A stretch of 64,000 bases of DNA from Bradyrhizobium jicamae (GTDB lineage Bacteria > Pseudomonadota > Alphaproteobacteria > Rhizobiales > Xanthobacteraceae): contig NZ_JAFCKQ010000006.1 of assembly GCF_018130215.1 (NCBI RefSeq), positions 1 to 64,000 on the forward strand, written 5' to 3'. How positions within the stretch are numbered: position 1 is the stretch's first letter; each line of letters opens with the position of its first letter. A program made the position numbers and the translations under genes. Under the pieces are notes generated by a model. It did not search any database, was not told where the DNA came from, and worked only from the letters and a program-made list of their open reading frames with translations. Positions 53,785 to 62,141 of this stretch are shown in pieces.

Positions 53785-54444
53785 ATGGCCGATCAACTTC
53801 CCGCGCCTGTCTTTGTCGCGGACTCTCCCGGTTTGGATTTTCTGAATACGATTGCAACTCCCGTCGATACCCAGGTCGAGTGGATTGGATCGGGGGAGGC
53901 CCTGATCTCGTGGCTCCTGCAGGCCGGCCTCGTTCCGCCCGAGGTCGTGGCCGACCTGCGCAAGAGGGCAGTGCCCGGCGAATTCGACAACGTTGCGGCC
54001 CAGGCGCGCAAGTTGCGGGAATGGTTCCGGGGCTTCGTAAAGGCGCACAAGGGGAAGCGTCTCAAGCCGAAGGCCCTTCAGGCGCTGGAGCCCTTGAACC
54101 GGGTGCTTGTGCGAGACGAGGAATTCAGCCAGGTCGTTGCGCGAGACGCGGGCGGCAAGGCATCGACGCAGGCCGACGAACCGCCGGTTTCCGGACTGGT
54201 CCGGCGGTCGCAGCGCCGATGGCGCTCTCCCGACGCGCTGCTGTTTCCGATCGCAAAAACAATGGCCCAGTTGGTGTGCGACGAGGACTTTGGGCGCGTG
54301 AAGGCCTGTGAGGGACAGAAATGTACCCTGATATTTCTGGATCGAACGCGCGCCAGCGCGCGGCGCTGGTGCTCGATGTCGGTGTGCGGCAATCGGGCGA
54401 AGCAGGCGGCTCATCGTCAACGGGCCTCGCGCGCACGCGGATGA
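53785..54444 (+). CDS. CGNR zinc-finger / ABATE-domain transcriptional regulator 2
   Basis: A 219-residue regulator. The ABATE N-terminus is FVADSPGLDFLNTIATPVDTQVEWI, and the C-terminal zinc finger is VKACEGQKCTLIFLDRTRASARRWCSMSVCGNRAKQAAHR. ATG 53785 is preferred over the in-frame GTG 9 nt upstream. It is the second CGNR protein in the window and diverges strongly from the first outside the zinc finger. The exact 12-mer repeats before this gene and before the kinase gene suggest it regulates itself and the two-component genes. Confidence 0.88.
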   Translation: MADQLPAPVFVADSPGLDFLNTIATPVDTQVEWIGSGEALISWLLQAGLVPPEVVADLRKRAVPGEFDNVAAQARKLREWFRGFVKAHKGKRLKPKALQALEPLNRVLVRDEEFSQVVARDAGGKASTQADEPPVSGLVRRSQRRWRSPDALLFPIAKTMAQLVCDEDFGRVKACEGQKCTLIFLDRTRASARRWCSMSVCGNRAKQAAHRQRASRARG

Positions 54445-54936
54445 GCCTCCTCGCCCGCTCGGTCGAGCAGGCAAGGAGCGCCAGGGCTTCGGCCAGCCTA
54501 TCGAGGTGAAGGCTTCGCCCGGCCTCTCGCGATCAGCGTACGATTGTTCAATCATGCTCATTGGCTCGCTTCTCTCCGGCGCGCGGGAGATGCCCCTGTG
54601 CTGAAGACAGCCGTCAACCTGCCGGTCCTTCAGGCTTACGGGATATTCGCCGGTGCTGCGTGATTGGTTACACACCGCAAGATAATTTCGTTCACGAGTT
54701 CCCCGAGGGCATCCGGCGCCTCGCTGGGCCGGTTCCCCCGGCACTCTCGACATAGTAACTTGGCATGTAGCTCAATACCGGTTACATCATTTCGCCGGGA
54801 GTTGAACAATTTCGATCGCGGTAAGTCCTCCGCAGATTGCCCCGGGGTTTGGTGCTAATTGGATGTGTGAACTTCAGGCGCGCGGTCTCGGGTTCGGATA
54901 TCTCTGCGACAGTGCGTCGGTGCGGGAAACCTCGCC
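54445..54936. other. 490-bp control region before the histidine kinase gene
   Basis: No gene is recognised. It holds GGTTACA at 54666-54672 and the full TACCGGTTACAT copy at 54776-54787, in the orientation of the downstream kinase gene and 149 bp from its ATG. The left third is GC-rich, non-coding tail of the CGNR2 gene. Confidence 0.5.
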
Positions 54937-56580
54937 ATGAGCCCGGAGAATGAAGCGCCCGAGCTGGCGCTGATCGCCAAGGGACTTCGGACCATCTCGA
55001 AAGAGACGACCTATCAGGGTCTGGCCGAGGCGCTGCTGCGGGAAGCGCTGAGCTATTCCGCGGCCGATAGAGGCGGGATACTGCTCAGCGAAGGAAACGA
55101 GCTCCTTGCCAGGGCTGATGCGAGCTTCCCGCGCGAGAGAGCCAGCTTCTTCACGTCATCTCCCGCAGCTTCCGAGTTTCGGCTGCCGCCGGATCTCGAT
55201 GACGCCGTTTTGCGTCGGCAGGAGACGGTCACGAGGCGAACGTGCCGCCAGATGTCGGCCCTGATGGGAACCGCCGAGCCGTCGCCACAAGTCATTACGC
55301 AATTGTGTCTGCCGCTGGTTCACCATGAGTGGACCATCGGCGTCCTGTATCTGGAGTCGACGCGCGAAGAGGCCTTCACGCCGCGATGTGTCCGGGTGAT
55401 GTCCATGCTTGCTTCGCAGGCGGCTGTTTCCCTTGAATCCGTGCGACTGTTCGAAGCCCTGCGCGAAACCAACATGTGGATGGTGAGGGGACAGGAAATC
55501 GGCCGGATGGGCAGTTACCGCTGGAACACCCGTACGCTACTTTCTCGGGCCTCGCGCGAGTGCTATCGCATCTTCGACATCGACCTCGAGGTGAATCCGG
55601 TTCCGTTCGAGGTGTTCAAGAGCCGCATTTATCCCGACGACATCCCCGCTCTCGACCAAGCGCTGACGCGGGCGGTCAGCACCAAATCTCCGTTCAGCCA
55701 CGAGTACAGGGTCGTCCACCGCGACGGTACGGTGCTGAATGTCATGGCGGAAGGACAGTTCGACCACGGGCCTGGCGGCGACGTTGAACTGGAGGGAATC
55801 ATCACCGACGTCACGGGTCGAAGGGCTGCGGAGCGCGCGCTGGCGGATGCGCGACACGAGCTCGCACGCGCCGTGCGCCTGGCTTCGCTGGGCGAGCTTG
55901 CCGGATGGATCGTGCACGAGATCAGCCAGCCGTTGACCGGGATTACCATGAGTGCTGAAGCCTGCCTCAGGTGGCTCGCTCGAGACTCGCCGGATTCCAG
56001 CGAGGCCCGCCAGTCCGCGATGCGCGTGATCGAACAGGGGCGCCGGGCGCACGATGTGGTTGACGGCTTGAAGTCACTTGTTCGCGGCGCTCAGCTGAAC
56101 TTCACTGCGGTCGATATCAATGAGGCGATCGAAGAGGTGCTCCTGCTGTCGAAAAGGGAGCTCGAACGCGCCGGCGTCACGCTCCATGCGGAATTCGGCA
56201 AATCATTGCCGCAAGTCCGCGCCGATCGGGTTCAGCTCCAGCAAGTCGTCTTCAACCTGGTGCGCAATGCCGTCGAGGCTATGGTCGATGTCGAGGGACG
56301 GAGCCGGGTTTTGACGGCGCGTTCCAGCATGAGCGACAATCACGTGGTCGTGGCGATCGCAGATACGGGCATGGGCGTCGATCGAGCGAACCGGGAACGC
56401 CTGTTCGATGCGCTCTATACCACCAAGGGAAACGGTCTGGGCCTTGGTCTTTCGATCTGTCGCAGAATTGTAGCAGTTCATGGAGGGCGTCTATGGGTGG
56501 AAGAAAACATGACGCACGGATCGACTTTCGCCTTTATCCTCCCGGTCTGCCAGGCAATGCAGATGTTGGGACCGAATTGA
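54937..56580 (+). CDS. GAF-PAS sensor histidine kinase
   Basis: A 547-residue cytoplasmic kinase with no membrane segment. GAF domain about 25-175 (GGILLSEGNELLARADAS..., CLPLVHHEWTIGVLYLES), PAS about 185-300 (ILF-like YRWNTRTLLSRASRECYRIFDID...YRVVHRDGTVLNVMAEG), then a HisKA-type dimerisation domain with His327 in LAGWIVHEISQPLTGI, and an ATPase domain with NLVRNAVEAM, IADTGMGVD and TTKGNGLGLGLSICRRIV. The H-box class matches FixL/DctB-like kinases and the GAF-PAS kinases common in rhizobia. It is followed after 2 nt by a FixJ-type regulator. The signal is unknown; the GAF domain could bind a small molecule. Confidence 0.92.
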   Translation: MSPENEAPELALIAKGLRTISKETTYQGLAEALLREALSYSAADRGGILLSEGNELLARADASFPRERASFFTSSPAASEFRLPPDLDDAVLRRQETVTRRTCRQMSALMGTAEPSPQVITQLCLPLVHHEWTIGVLYLESTREEAFTPRCVRVMSMLASQAAVSLESVRLFEALRETNMWMVRGQEIGRMGSYRWNTRTLLSRASRECYRIFDIDLEVNPVPFEVFKSRIYPDDIPALDQALTRAVSTKSPFSHEYRVVHRDGTVLNVMAEGQFDHGPGGDVELEGIITDVTGRRAAERALADARHELARAVRLASLGELAGWIVHEISQPLTGITMSAEACLRWLARDSPDSSEARQSAMRVIEQGRRAHDVVDGLKSLVRGAQLNFTAVDINEAIEEVLLLSKRELERAGVTLHAEFGKSLPQVRADRVQLQQVVFNLVRNAVEAMVDVEGRSRVLTARSSMSDNHVVVAIADTGMGVDRANRERLFDALYTTKGNGLGLGLSICRRIVAVHGGRLWVEENMTHGSTFAFILPVCQAMQMLGPN

Positions 56581-56582
56581 GC

Positions 56583-57197
56583 ATGTCACCCGCCGCCTGC
56601 GTCCATATCATCGATGACGACAGCGGGGTTCGCGATGCGCTGGGCGACCTGCTTCGGTCGATGGATTATCAGGTCGCGCTTTACGCATCCGCCTCGGATT
56701 TTCTCAAGGTCGAATTGTCGGATGTGCCTGCCTGCCTCGTGGTCGACGTCAGATTGCCGGGTACCAGTGGGCTCGATCTGCAGGCCAACCTTGCCAGCCT
56801 CAACATCGGGATGCCTGTCATCCTGATGACCGGCTTCGGTGATATCCCCATGACCGTGAGGGCCATGAAGCTCGGCGCAGTCGATTTTCTCACCAAGCCG
56901 ATCCGGGATCAGGATTTGCTCGACGCAGTCGCGACTGCGATCAGCAAGGACCGGGACAGGCGCGAAGATATCGCACATATCACCCAGTTGCGCGGGAAGT
57001 ACGCGCTTCTGACCGGCCGCGAACGGCAAGTGATGGCTCTTGTCGCCTCTGGCCTGATGAACAAGCAAATCGCCCAGGAATTGTCGATCAGCGAAGTCAC
57101 GGTCAAGATGCATCGGGGCAGCCTGATGCGAAAGTTGGGCGCCGGATCCGTGGCGATGCTCGCTCGGATGGCTGAGGCACTCGATATCGAGACGTGA
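56583..57197 (+). CDS. FixJ/NarL-type response regulator
   Basis: A 204-residue regulator. The receiver has HIIDDDSGVRDALGDLL, Asp55 in CLVVDVRLPGTSG, the LMTGFGDIPMTVRAMKLGAVDFLTKPI segment of FixJ-like receivers, and a LuxR HTH at the C-terminus (LTGRERQVMALVASGLMNKQIAQELSISEVTVKMHRGSLMRKLG). It is the partner of the kinase 2 nt upstream. The conserved 48-bp element lies 52 bp after its stop and again before the receiver-ECF pair, so those are candidate targets. Confidence 0.93.
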   Translation: MSPAACVHIIDDDSGVRDALGDLLRSMDYQVALYASASDFLKVELSDVPACLVVDVRLPGTSGLDLQANLASLNIGMPVILMTGFGDIPMTVRAMKLGAVDFLTKPIRDQDLLDAVATAISKDRDRREDIAHITQLRGKYALLTGRERQVMALVASGLMNKQIAQELSISEVTVKMHRGSLMRKLGAGSVAMLARMAEALDIET

Positions 57198-57249
57198 GGC
57201 GCCGGCCCAGCGGGCGCGCCATCCCTTTGCGATGACGTTCTTGCCGGCC

Positions 57250-57297
57250 CATACCAAGGTATGGGCCGGGCCATCACAACCGAGAGATTGTTAGCGC
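57250..57297 (+). promoter_or_regulatory. Conserved 48-bp element B with palindrome CCATACCAAGGTATGG
   Basis: A 16-bp perfect palindrome (57249-57264) starts this copy, followed by GGCCGGGCCATCAC and GAGAGATTGTTAG. It is 42/48 identical to the copy at 51535, including the spacing of all conserved blocks. It stands 113 bp before the AraC-family gene and directly downstream of the FixJ-type regulator gene. Confidence 0.72.
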
Positions 57298-57410
57298 GGG
57301 CAGCCGAACGCATGGTGCTGCTGCCTGTTGGTGTCGGCTGGTCCGGATCCCGAGGGCCGGGGGCACTGCGCCGCCGACACCATTCGCGATGAAACAAGAG
57401 GGTGATGGCG

Positions 57411-58391
57411 ATGACGAACTGCGCGCATGACGTCAGCGATGGCGGGATGTCGTCCCAGGAGCTGATTCATCGCGTGGTCCTCGGTCTGCCGCAGGCCGTC
57501 GACACCGGCGCGCAGTCGTCACTCGGCACCATGACCGCTTATCCGACCGTGCAGGTAACACCTTTGGAATCCGTCAAGCGCCTCGGCACCGGTTGGCATT
57601 GGTGGTTTTCGGAAAGCGTGCACATCCCGATCGGCAGCAAGATCGAGTTCAGCTTCCGCGGCCCGAGGCATATGCTCGTCCTGTATCATGAGGGCGTGCG
57701 GGCACATGGCGAGACGTGGATCAACGATCAGCATTCATCGCGGCTCCGAAGCATTTCCCGCAGGCTGACTTTTGTTCCCGCGGGGTGCACCTACCGGGAG
57801 CGGCATGAGGCCAGTGCGCCCACCCGCGTCACGTTCCTTTACCTGAACCCCGATGCCTTCCGTAGGTCGGACGAGGGAGACGCTGGCCCGCGGGTCCATT
57901 TCGAGGATCCGCTGGTCTGGGAGACGGCTTCGAAACTGAAGAATGCGATCGAAGGCCGGCATGACAAATGCCTGCCTTACCTGGGCGCGCTGTCCGATGT
58001 GCTTGCACACGAACTGACACGCGGCGATCAGGAAATGGTCAGCGGGCCTGCCGTCAGTCGCGGCGGACTTGCCGGTTGGCAGAAGCGCGTGGTCGTCGAT
58101 TATGTCGAAGCCCATATGGGCGAACGGATATGCCTGCCGAAACTCGCCGAGCTTGTCCGGCTCAGCCTTCATCACTTCTGCCGGGCTTTCAAGCAATCGT
58201 TCGGCGTGCCGGCGCACCAATATCAGGTACGACGGCGCATGGACGTCGCGAAGGTGATGCTTGCCGACCGCACCACATCGATCACGGATATCGCCCTCAA
58301 TCTGGGTTACGCCCAGACCAGTTCGTTCAGCAGCACCTTCCGGAAGACCACCGGCTGGACGCCCACGGCCTATCGCAGGGAGTTCGAATGA
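57411..58391 (+). CDS. AraC-family transcriptional regulator
   Basis: A 326-residue protein from ATG 57411, chosen because GAGGG (57398-57402) is 8 nt upstream; GTG 57402 and ATG 57405 are in frame but too close to it. The C-terminal double HTH is clear: KRVVVDYVEAHMGERICLPKLAELVRLSLHHFCRAFKQSFGVPAHQYQVRRRMDVAKVML, then TTSITDIALNLGYAQTSSFSSTFRKTTGWTPTAYRR. The N-terminal 190 residues form a cupin-like effector domain with VPAGCTYRERHEASAPTRVTFLYL. Candidate regulator of the hydrolase genes that follow. Confidence 0.9.
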   Translation: MTNCAHDVSDGGMSSQELIHRVVLGLPQAVDTGAQSSLGTMTAYPTVQVTPLESVKRLGTGWHWWFSESVHIPIGSKIEFSFRGPRHMLVLYHEGVRAHGETWINDQHSSRLRSISRRLTFVPAGCTYRERHEASAPTRVTFLYLNPDAFRRSDEGDAGPRVHFEDPLVWETASKLKNAIEGRHDKCLPYLGALSDVLAHELTRGDQEMVSGPAVSRGGLAGWQKRVVVDYVEAHMGERICLPKLAELVRLSLHHFCRAFKQSFGVPAHQYQVRRRMDVAKVMLADRTTSITDIALNLGYAQTSSFSSTFRKTTGWTPTAYRREFE

Positions 58392-58577
58392 GCCCGCCGA
58401 CAGGTCCGTATCGGGAGGGGTCTTCGGACGGGACCGAGGTCACATCTTCGCGTGTCTGTAACCTGACCCGGACGTCCACGGACTTAGCAATGCGCGCGTG
58501 GATTGAACGCATCCTCCGCTGTGAGTGCTCGACGGCATGGGGACCGTCCGGCGGCCGATACCACGAGGGAACCTCTC

Positions 58578-59438
58578 ATGACCAAGATCCGATATCGCAA
58601 GGCCGACGTCGACGGGTTCAATGTGTTCTACCGGGAAGCCGGTCCGGCCGGCGCGACGGCGTTGCTCCTGCTGCACGGGTTTCCGAGCGCCGGCCACATG
58701 TTTCGTGATCTGATCCCGGCGCTCTCGGATCGCTTTCGCGTCATCGCGCCTGACCTGCCGGGCTTCGGCCAGTCGGACATGCCGCCTCGCGACAAGTTCG
58801 CCTACACGTTTGCGGCAGTCGCCGAGGTCATCGAGCGCTTCACCGAAGTGATCGGCCTTGCGCGCTTTGCGATATACGTTTTCGACTATGGCGCGCCGAC
58901 CGGGTTTCGGATGGCCGTCCGGCATCCCGAGCGCATCACTGCGATCATCTCCCAGAATGGCAATGCCTATGAAGAGGGATTGAGCGAGGGCTGGAATCCG
59001 ATCCGCAGCTACTGGCAGGATCCATCGGAGGCCAACCGCGCAGCGCTGCGCGCCTTCCTGTCGCCGGAGACGACGATCTGGCAGTACACCCACGGCGTCA
59101 CCGATACGTCTGTGGTTTCGCCGGACGGGTATTCGCTTGACAATTTCTACCTGGCGCGTCCCGGTGCCGACGAGGTGCAACTCGATCTGTTCGGCGACTA
59201 CAAGAGCAACGTCTCCGTCTATCCGGAATTCCAGGCCTATTTCCGCAAGTATAAGCCGCCATTGCTCGCGGTCTGGGGCAGGAACGACCCCTTCTTCCTG
59301 CCGCCCGGCGCGGAGGCCTTCAAACGCGACATTCCCGGGGCGGATGTGCGCTTCTTCGATACCGGGCACTTCGCGCTTGAGACTCATTGCGAGGAGATCG
59401 CCGCGGCGATCCGGGATTTCCTTCCGCGAGCCAAATGA
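58578..59438 (+). CDS. Alpha/beta hydrolase with Asp nucleophile (haloalkane dehalogenase / epoxide hydrolase type)
   Basis: A 286-residue protein from ATG 58578 behind GAGGGA. The oxyanion region LLLHGFPSAGHMFRDLIPALSDRFRVIAPDLPGFGQSDMP is followed by the elbow VFDYGAPTGFRMA, placing the nucleophile at Asp103 instead of Ser. This is the mark of haloalkane dehalogenases, epoxide hydrolases and fluoroacetate-type dehalogenases. The acid is in VWGRNDPFF and the histidine in FDTGHFALETHCEEIA. A HAD-type dehalogenase-like gene is next. Which reaction it performs cannot be told from these motifs. Confidence 0.87.
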   Translation: MTKIRYRKADVDGFNVFYREAGPAGATALLLLHGFPSAGHMFRDLIPALSDRFRVIAPDLPGFGQSDMPPRDKFAYTFAAVAEVIERFTEVIGLARFAIYVFDYGAPTGFRMAVRHPERITAIISQNGNAYEEGLSEGWNPIRSYWQDPSEANRAALRAFLSPETTIWQYTHGVTDTSVVSPDGYSLDNFYLARPGADEVQLDLFGDYKSNVSVYPEFQAYFRKYKPPLLAVWGRNDPFFLPPGAEAFKRDIPGADVRFFDTGHFALETHCEEIAAAIRDFLPRAK

Positions 59439-59585
59439 GAGCGGCGCGAACGAGCGCGCCCGATCGACGTCGGAACCCGGATCGCTCATGAGTCGAAAGG
59501 AAAGCACGAAGCCTGCCCAGCTTCGCATCGATGGCGGCGAGGTTCGCGCGATCCAGCCTCGGCACCACAAAACGGAGTCTGACCC

Positions 59586-60275
59586 ATGTCCGCACTTCCT
59601 CTGATCGTCTTCGACGTGAACGAGACGCTTCTCGATCTTCAGACCATGGAGCCGATCTTCGAGCGAATTTTCGGCGACAAGAAAGACATGCGTCTCTGGT
59701 TCGCAAACTTCATCATGTATTCGGCGGCGCTGACCGTTGCCGGATGCTATGTCCCGTTCACGGATATCGGCGCCGCCGTGATGAAGATGATGGCTGATAC
59801 GCAGGGCATCGAGATCTCGGAGGCCGACAAGCGGGAGCTCAAGGACAAGTTCTCGACCATGCCGCCGCATCAAGAGGTTCCGGCGGCATTGCGCAAGCTG
59901 CGCGCCGCGGGTTTTCGGCTCTTCACCCTCACGGACAATCTGCTCGAGGTGCAGACCCGTCAACTCGAGAACGGCGGCATCGTCGATCTGTTCGAAAGAC
60001 GCTTCAGCGCCGACGGGGTGAAGCACCATAAACCGTCACGGCAGGCCTATGCCTATGTCGAGAAAGAGCTTGGGGCCGCTCCGTCGCAGTTCTGTCTGAT
60101 CGCCTGCCACACCTGGGACACGCTCGGCGCAGTGGCCGCAGGCTGGGAAGCCGCATTGATCAAGCGCGTCGGCAACGATGTCCTTGGCGTAGGGCCGCAG
60201 CCGCAGATCGTCGGCAACGACCTGAACGACGTGGCCGATCAGATCATCGCGCGCCACGGCGCTGGGCACGGATGA
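59586..60275 (+). CDS. HAD-superfamily protein, type II haloacid-dehalogenase-like
   Basis: A 229-residue protein. The nucleophile is Asp10 in IVFDVNETLLD with Thr14 in place, the same numbers as in L-2-haloacid dehalogenases. TLTDN supplies motif II, the lysine is in GVKHHKPSRQAYAYV, and the last motif is ACHTWDTLGAVAAGW. In well-studied dehalogenases that motif has Ser-x-Asn before the Asp; here it is Cys-x-His, so true 2-haloacid activity is uncertain and a phosphatase-like role is possible. It lies 147 bp after the Asp-nucleophile hydrolase, on the same strand. Confidence 0.86.
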   Translation: MSALPLIVFDVNETLLDLQTMEPIFERIFGDKKDMRLWFANFIMYSAALTVAGCYVPFTDIGAAVMKMMADTQGIEISEADKRELKDKFSTMPPHQEVPAALRKLRAAGFRLFTLTDNLLEVQTRQLENGGIVDLFERRFSADGVKHHKPSRQAYAYVEKELGAAPSQFCLIACHTWDTLGAVAAGWEAALIKRVGNDVLGVGPQPQIVGNDLNDVADQIIARHGAGHG

Positions 60276-60325
60276 CTGAGCAGGCTCCGTCGTGGCAAAT
60301 GGTTCGAGGCGCGGGCCGGCCAGGC

Positions 60326-61096
60326 CTATCGCGATGAGAGCATCTGGCTACGGATATCCTGCGCGGTCTTCCTCAGCGGGATCAGGAATTTCCGTCTTGC
60401 GCCGGCTTCGCTGATCGTACCTGAGATCGTGTTGACGCTGATGGCGGCCACTACCGTGCCGGCCTGGTCCCGAAGCGGAACGGCGATGCCGCAAATGGCC
60501 GGATCGAGTTCGCCGTCGATCCAGGCATACCCTTCCTGCTCGACCTCTCTGAGGATGGCGCCGAGCCGCATGGCATCAACGACGGTGCGGGGCGTCACGG
60601 CCTGGAGCTTGACGCTTCCAAGGTAGCTGGCACGCTGCTCGGCGGAAAGAGCGGCAAGCAGCACGCGCCCGAGCGAGACAAGATGCGCCGGAAGGCGACT
60701 GCCGATCCCCAGGTTCGAGGAAAGAATGCGTCGAGCCGGCAAGCGCAGCGCATAGACGATCTCCTGCTCGTCCAGCACCGCCAGTGCGCAGGACTCGCCG
60801 ATCTCGTTGCGCAGATCCTCGAGCGCACGCTGCGCGTAGCCCCAATATGGCAGTGCATTGAGATAGGACAGTCCCAGCCCAAGCGCGCGGGGACGCAGCG
60901 AGAAATATCGCCCGTCGGCAGAGCAATATTTCAGGGCAACCAGCGTCGCAAGAATCCGCCGCGCGGTGGCCCGATTGAGATCGGCAAGCTCGGCGGCTTC
61001 GGTAAGCGTATGACGGCCCGGCGGTTTGCCGAGCGCTTCGACGATCGAGAAGCCGCGTGCGATGGAACGTACGAATTCGTCGCTGTCCTTGCCCAC
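60326..61096 (-). CDS. IclR-family transcriptional regulator
   Basis: A 256-residue regulator from GTG 61096 (complement), with GGAGA 7 nt upstream; the frame is open far beyond, but that overlaps the divergent gene. The winged HTH is FVRSIARGFSIVEALGKPPGRHTLTEAAELADLNRATARRILATLVALKY, and the effector domain includes RLPAHLVSLGRVLLAALS, DGELDPAICGIAVPLRDQAGTVVAAISVNT. The VRSIARGFSIVEAL start is that of the PcaR/PobR subgroup that responds to aromatic or aliphatic acids. It is divergent from the MaoC pair. Confidence 0.9.
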   Translation of the reverse strand: MGKDSDEFVRSIARGFSIVEALGKPPGRHTLTEAAELADLNRATARRILATLVALKYCSADGRYFSLRPRALGLGLSYLNALPYWGYAQRALEDLRNEIGESCALAVLDEQEIVYALRLPARRILSSNLGIGSRLPAHLVSLGRVLLAALSAEQRASYLGSVKLQAVTPRTVVDAMRLGAILREVEQEGYAWIDGELDPAICGIAVPLRDQAGTVVAAISVNTISGTISEAGARRKFLIPLRKTAQDIRSQMLSSR

Positions 61097-61147
61097 GAAC
61101 GCTTCTCCAATCGCCCCTTGCGAGCCAGCGGACAGTAACGTAGTTCT

Positions 61148-61182
61148 GTTCGTTAGCCAAAATAAATGTTCGCCAGGCGAAC
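61148..61182. promoter_or_regulatory. IclR operator candidate in the IclR-MaoC gap
   Basis: GTTCGCC-A-GGCGAAC (61168-61182) is a perfect 15-bp palindrome just before the MaoC ribosome site. A partial copy, GTTCGTTAGCCAA, stands 20 bp upstream at 61148-61160. Two spaced half-matching sites in a 96-bp divergent gap are typical for IclR-type operators. Confidence 0.6.
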
Positions 61183-61192
61183 GGAGGCGGAA

Positions 61193-61678
61193 ATGACGCA
61201 AGCTGTGGGGTCGACCAGGTTCGAAACCGATTTTTGGAAGGACGCGAAGTCGCGCAAGGTCTGGGATGACATCGTGCCTGGCGAGCCGCGCGAGACCTTG
61301 CCGTATACGCTCACCCGGGAAGCGATAAGCCTGTTCTGCAAGGCGGTGGGTGAAACCAATCCGCTCTACATCGACGAGGCTGCGGCGAAAGCCGGACCTT
61401 ATGGGGGCCTGGTCGCTCCCCCTTCGATCCACATCCTTCTGATGTTCTCCTGCACGCCGGCAGACGACTGGATGCGCAGTCCGGGCACCGTCAACGCCGG
61501 TCAATCCTGGAGTTACAACATTCCCGCGCGCCCTGGCGACGTCATCACGCTGCAGGCGCGTGCGCTCGACAAGTTCATCAGGCGTGAGCGGCTGTTCGTC
61601 GTCCACGACAACGTCTTCTTCAATCAGCATGGCGACGTGATCTGTTCGGGTCGCGGCCAGACCATTCGTCCAATGTGA
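61193..61678 (+). CDS. MaoC-family protein, subunit 1 (likely non-catalytic)
   Basis: A 161-residue hot-dog-fold protein from ATG 61193, with GGAGG 5 nt before; an ATG at 61166 lies inside the operator. The first hot-dog segment is IVPGEPRETLPYTLTREAISLFCKAVGETNPLYIDEAAAKAGPYGGLVAPPSIH. In the hydratase motif the pair is N-P-L-Y, whereas catalytic members have N-P-L-H, so the histidine is missing. It likely forms a heterodimer with the second MaoC protein encoded 13 nt downstream. Confidence 0.85.
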   Translation: MTQAVGSTRFETDFWKDAKSRKVWDDIVPGEPRETLPYTLTREAISLFCKAVGETNPLYIDEAAAKAGPYGGLVAPPSIHILLMFSCTPADDWMRSPGTVNAGQSWSYNIPARPGDVITLQARALDKFIRRERLFVVHDNVFFNQHGDVICSGRGQTIRPM

Positions 61679-61691
61679 GGAATTTTTCGCC

Positions 61692-62141
61692 ATGGCAATC
61701 ACATTCGATCAGATCGAGGCAGGGCTCGGCATCGAGGGTCCGAAGTTTGCGGTCTCGCGGGAGTCCATCCGCCTGTTCTGCGACGCCTCGCTTGACTACA
61801 ACCCGCTGCATCTCGACGACGACTACATGAAGGGCGATTTCGGCAAGACGAATTTCGGCGGCATCATCATGCATGGCATGAACAATTTTGGCCTGATCAC
61901 GCGGATGCTGACCGATTGGGCGCTGCCGGCCGGCGCAATCCACCGGCGTCTCGAGACCCGTTGGCTCAAGCCGGTGAAGCCGGGTGACACGATCATGCCG
62001 TCGGGCGTTGTGAAAGCGACGAGGGTGACCGAGAAGTCACGATGGGTCACCATCGAGGTGGTCGTCAATAACCAACGAGGTGAGCAGGTCGCGACAGGCG
62101 AGGCCATGGTCGAATTTCCCATGACGGCGAGTGCAAGCTAG
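61692..62141 (+). CDS. MaoC-family hydratase, subunit 2 (catalytic)
   Basis: A 149-residue hot-dog protein with the complete catalytic motif LDYNPLHLDDDYMKGDFGKTNFGGIIMHGMNNFGL (Asp and His present), of the R-specific enoyl-CoA hydratase or mesaconyl-CoA-type hydratase superfamily. It follows the non-catalytic partner closely. Two-gene MaoC pairs of about 150-160 residues each function as hydratases of branched or steroid-side-chain enoyl-CoAs in other bacteria. IclR control suggests a role in catabolism of an organic acid. Confidence 0.87.
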   Translation: MAITFDQIEAGLGIEGPKFAVSRESIRLFCDASLDYNPLHLDDDYMKGDFGKTNFGGIIMHGMNNFGLITRMLTDWALPAGAIHRRLETRWLKPVKPGDTIMPSGVVKATRVTEKSRWVTIEVVVNNQRGEQVATGEAMVEFPMTASAS

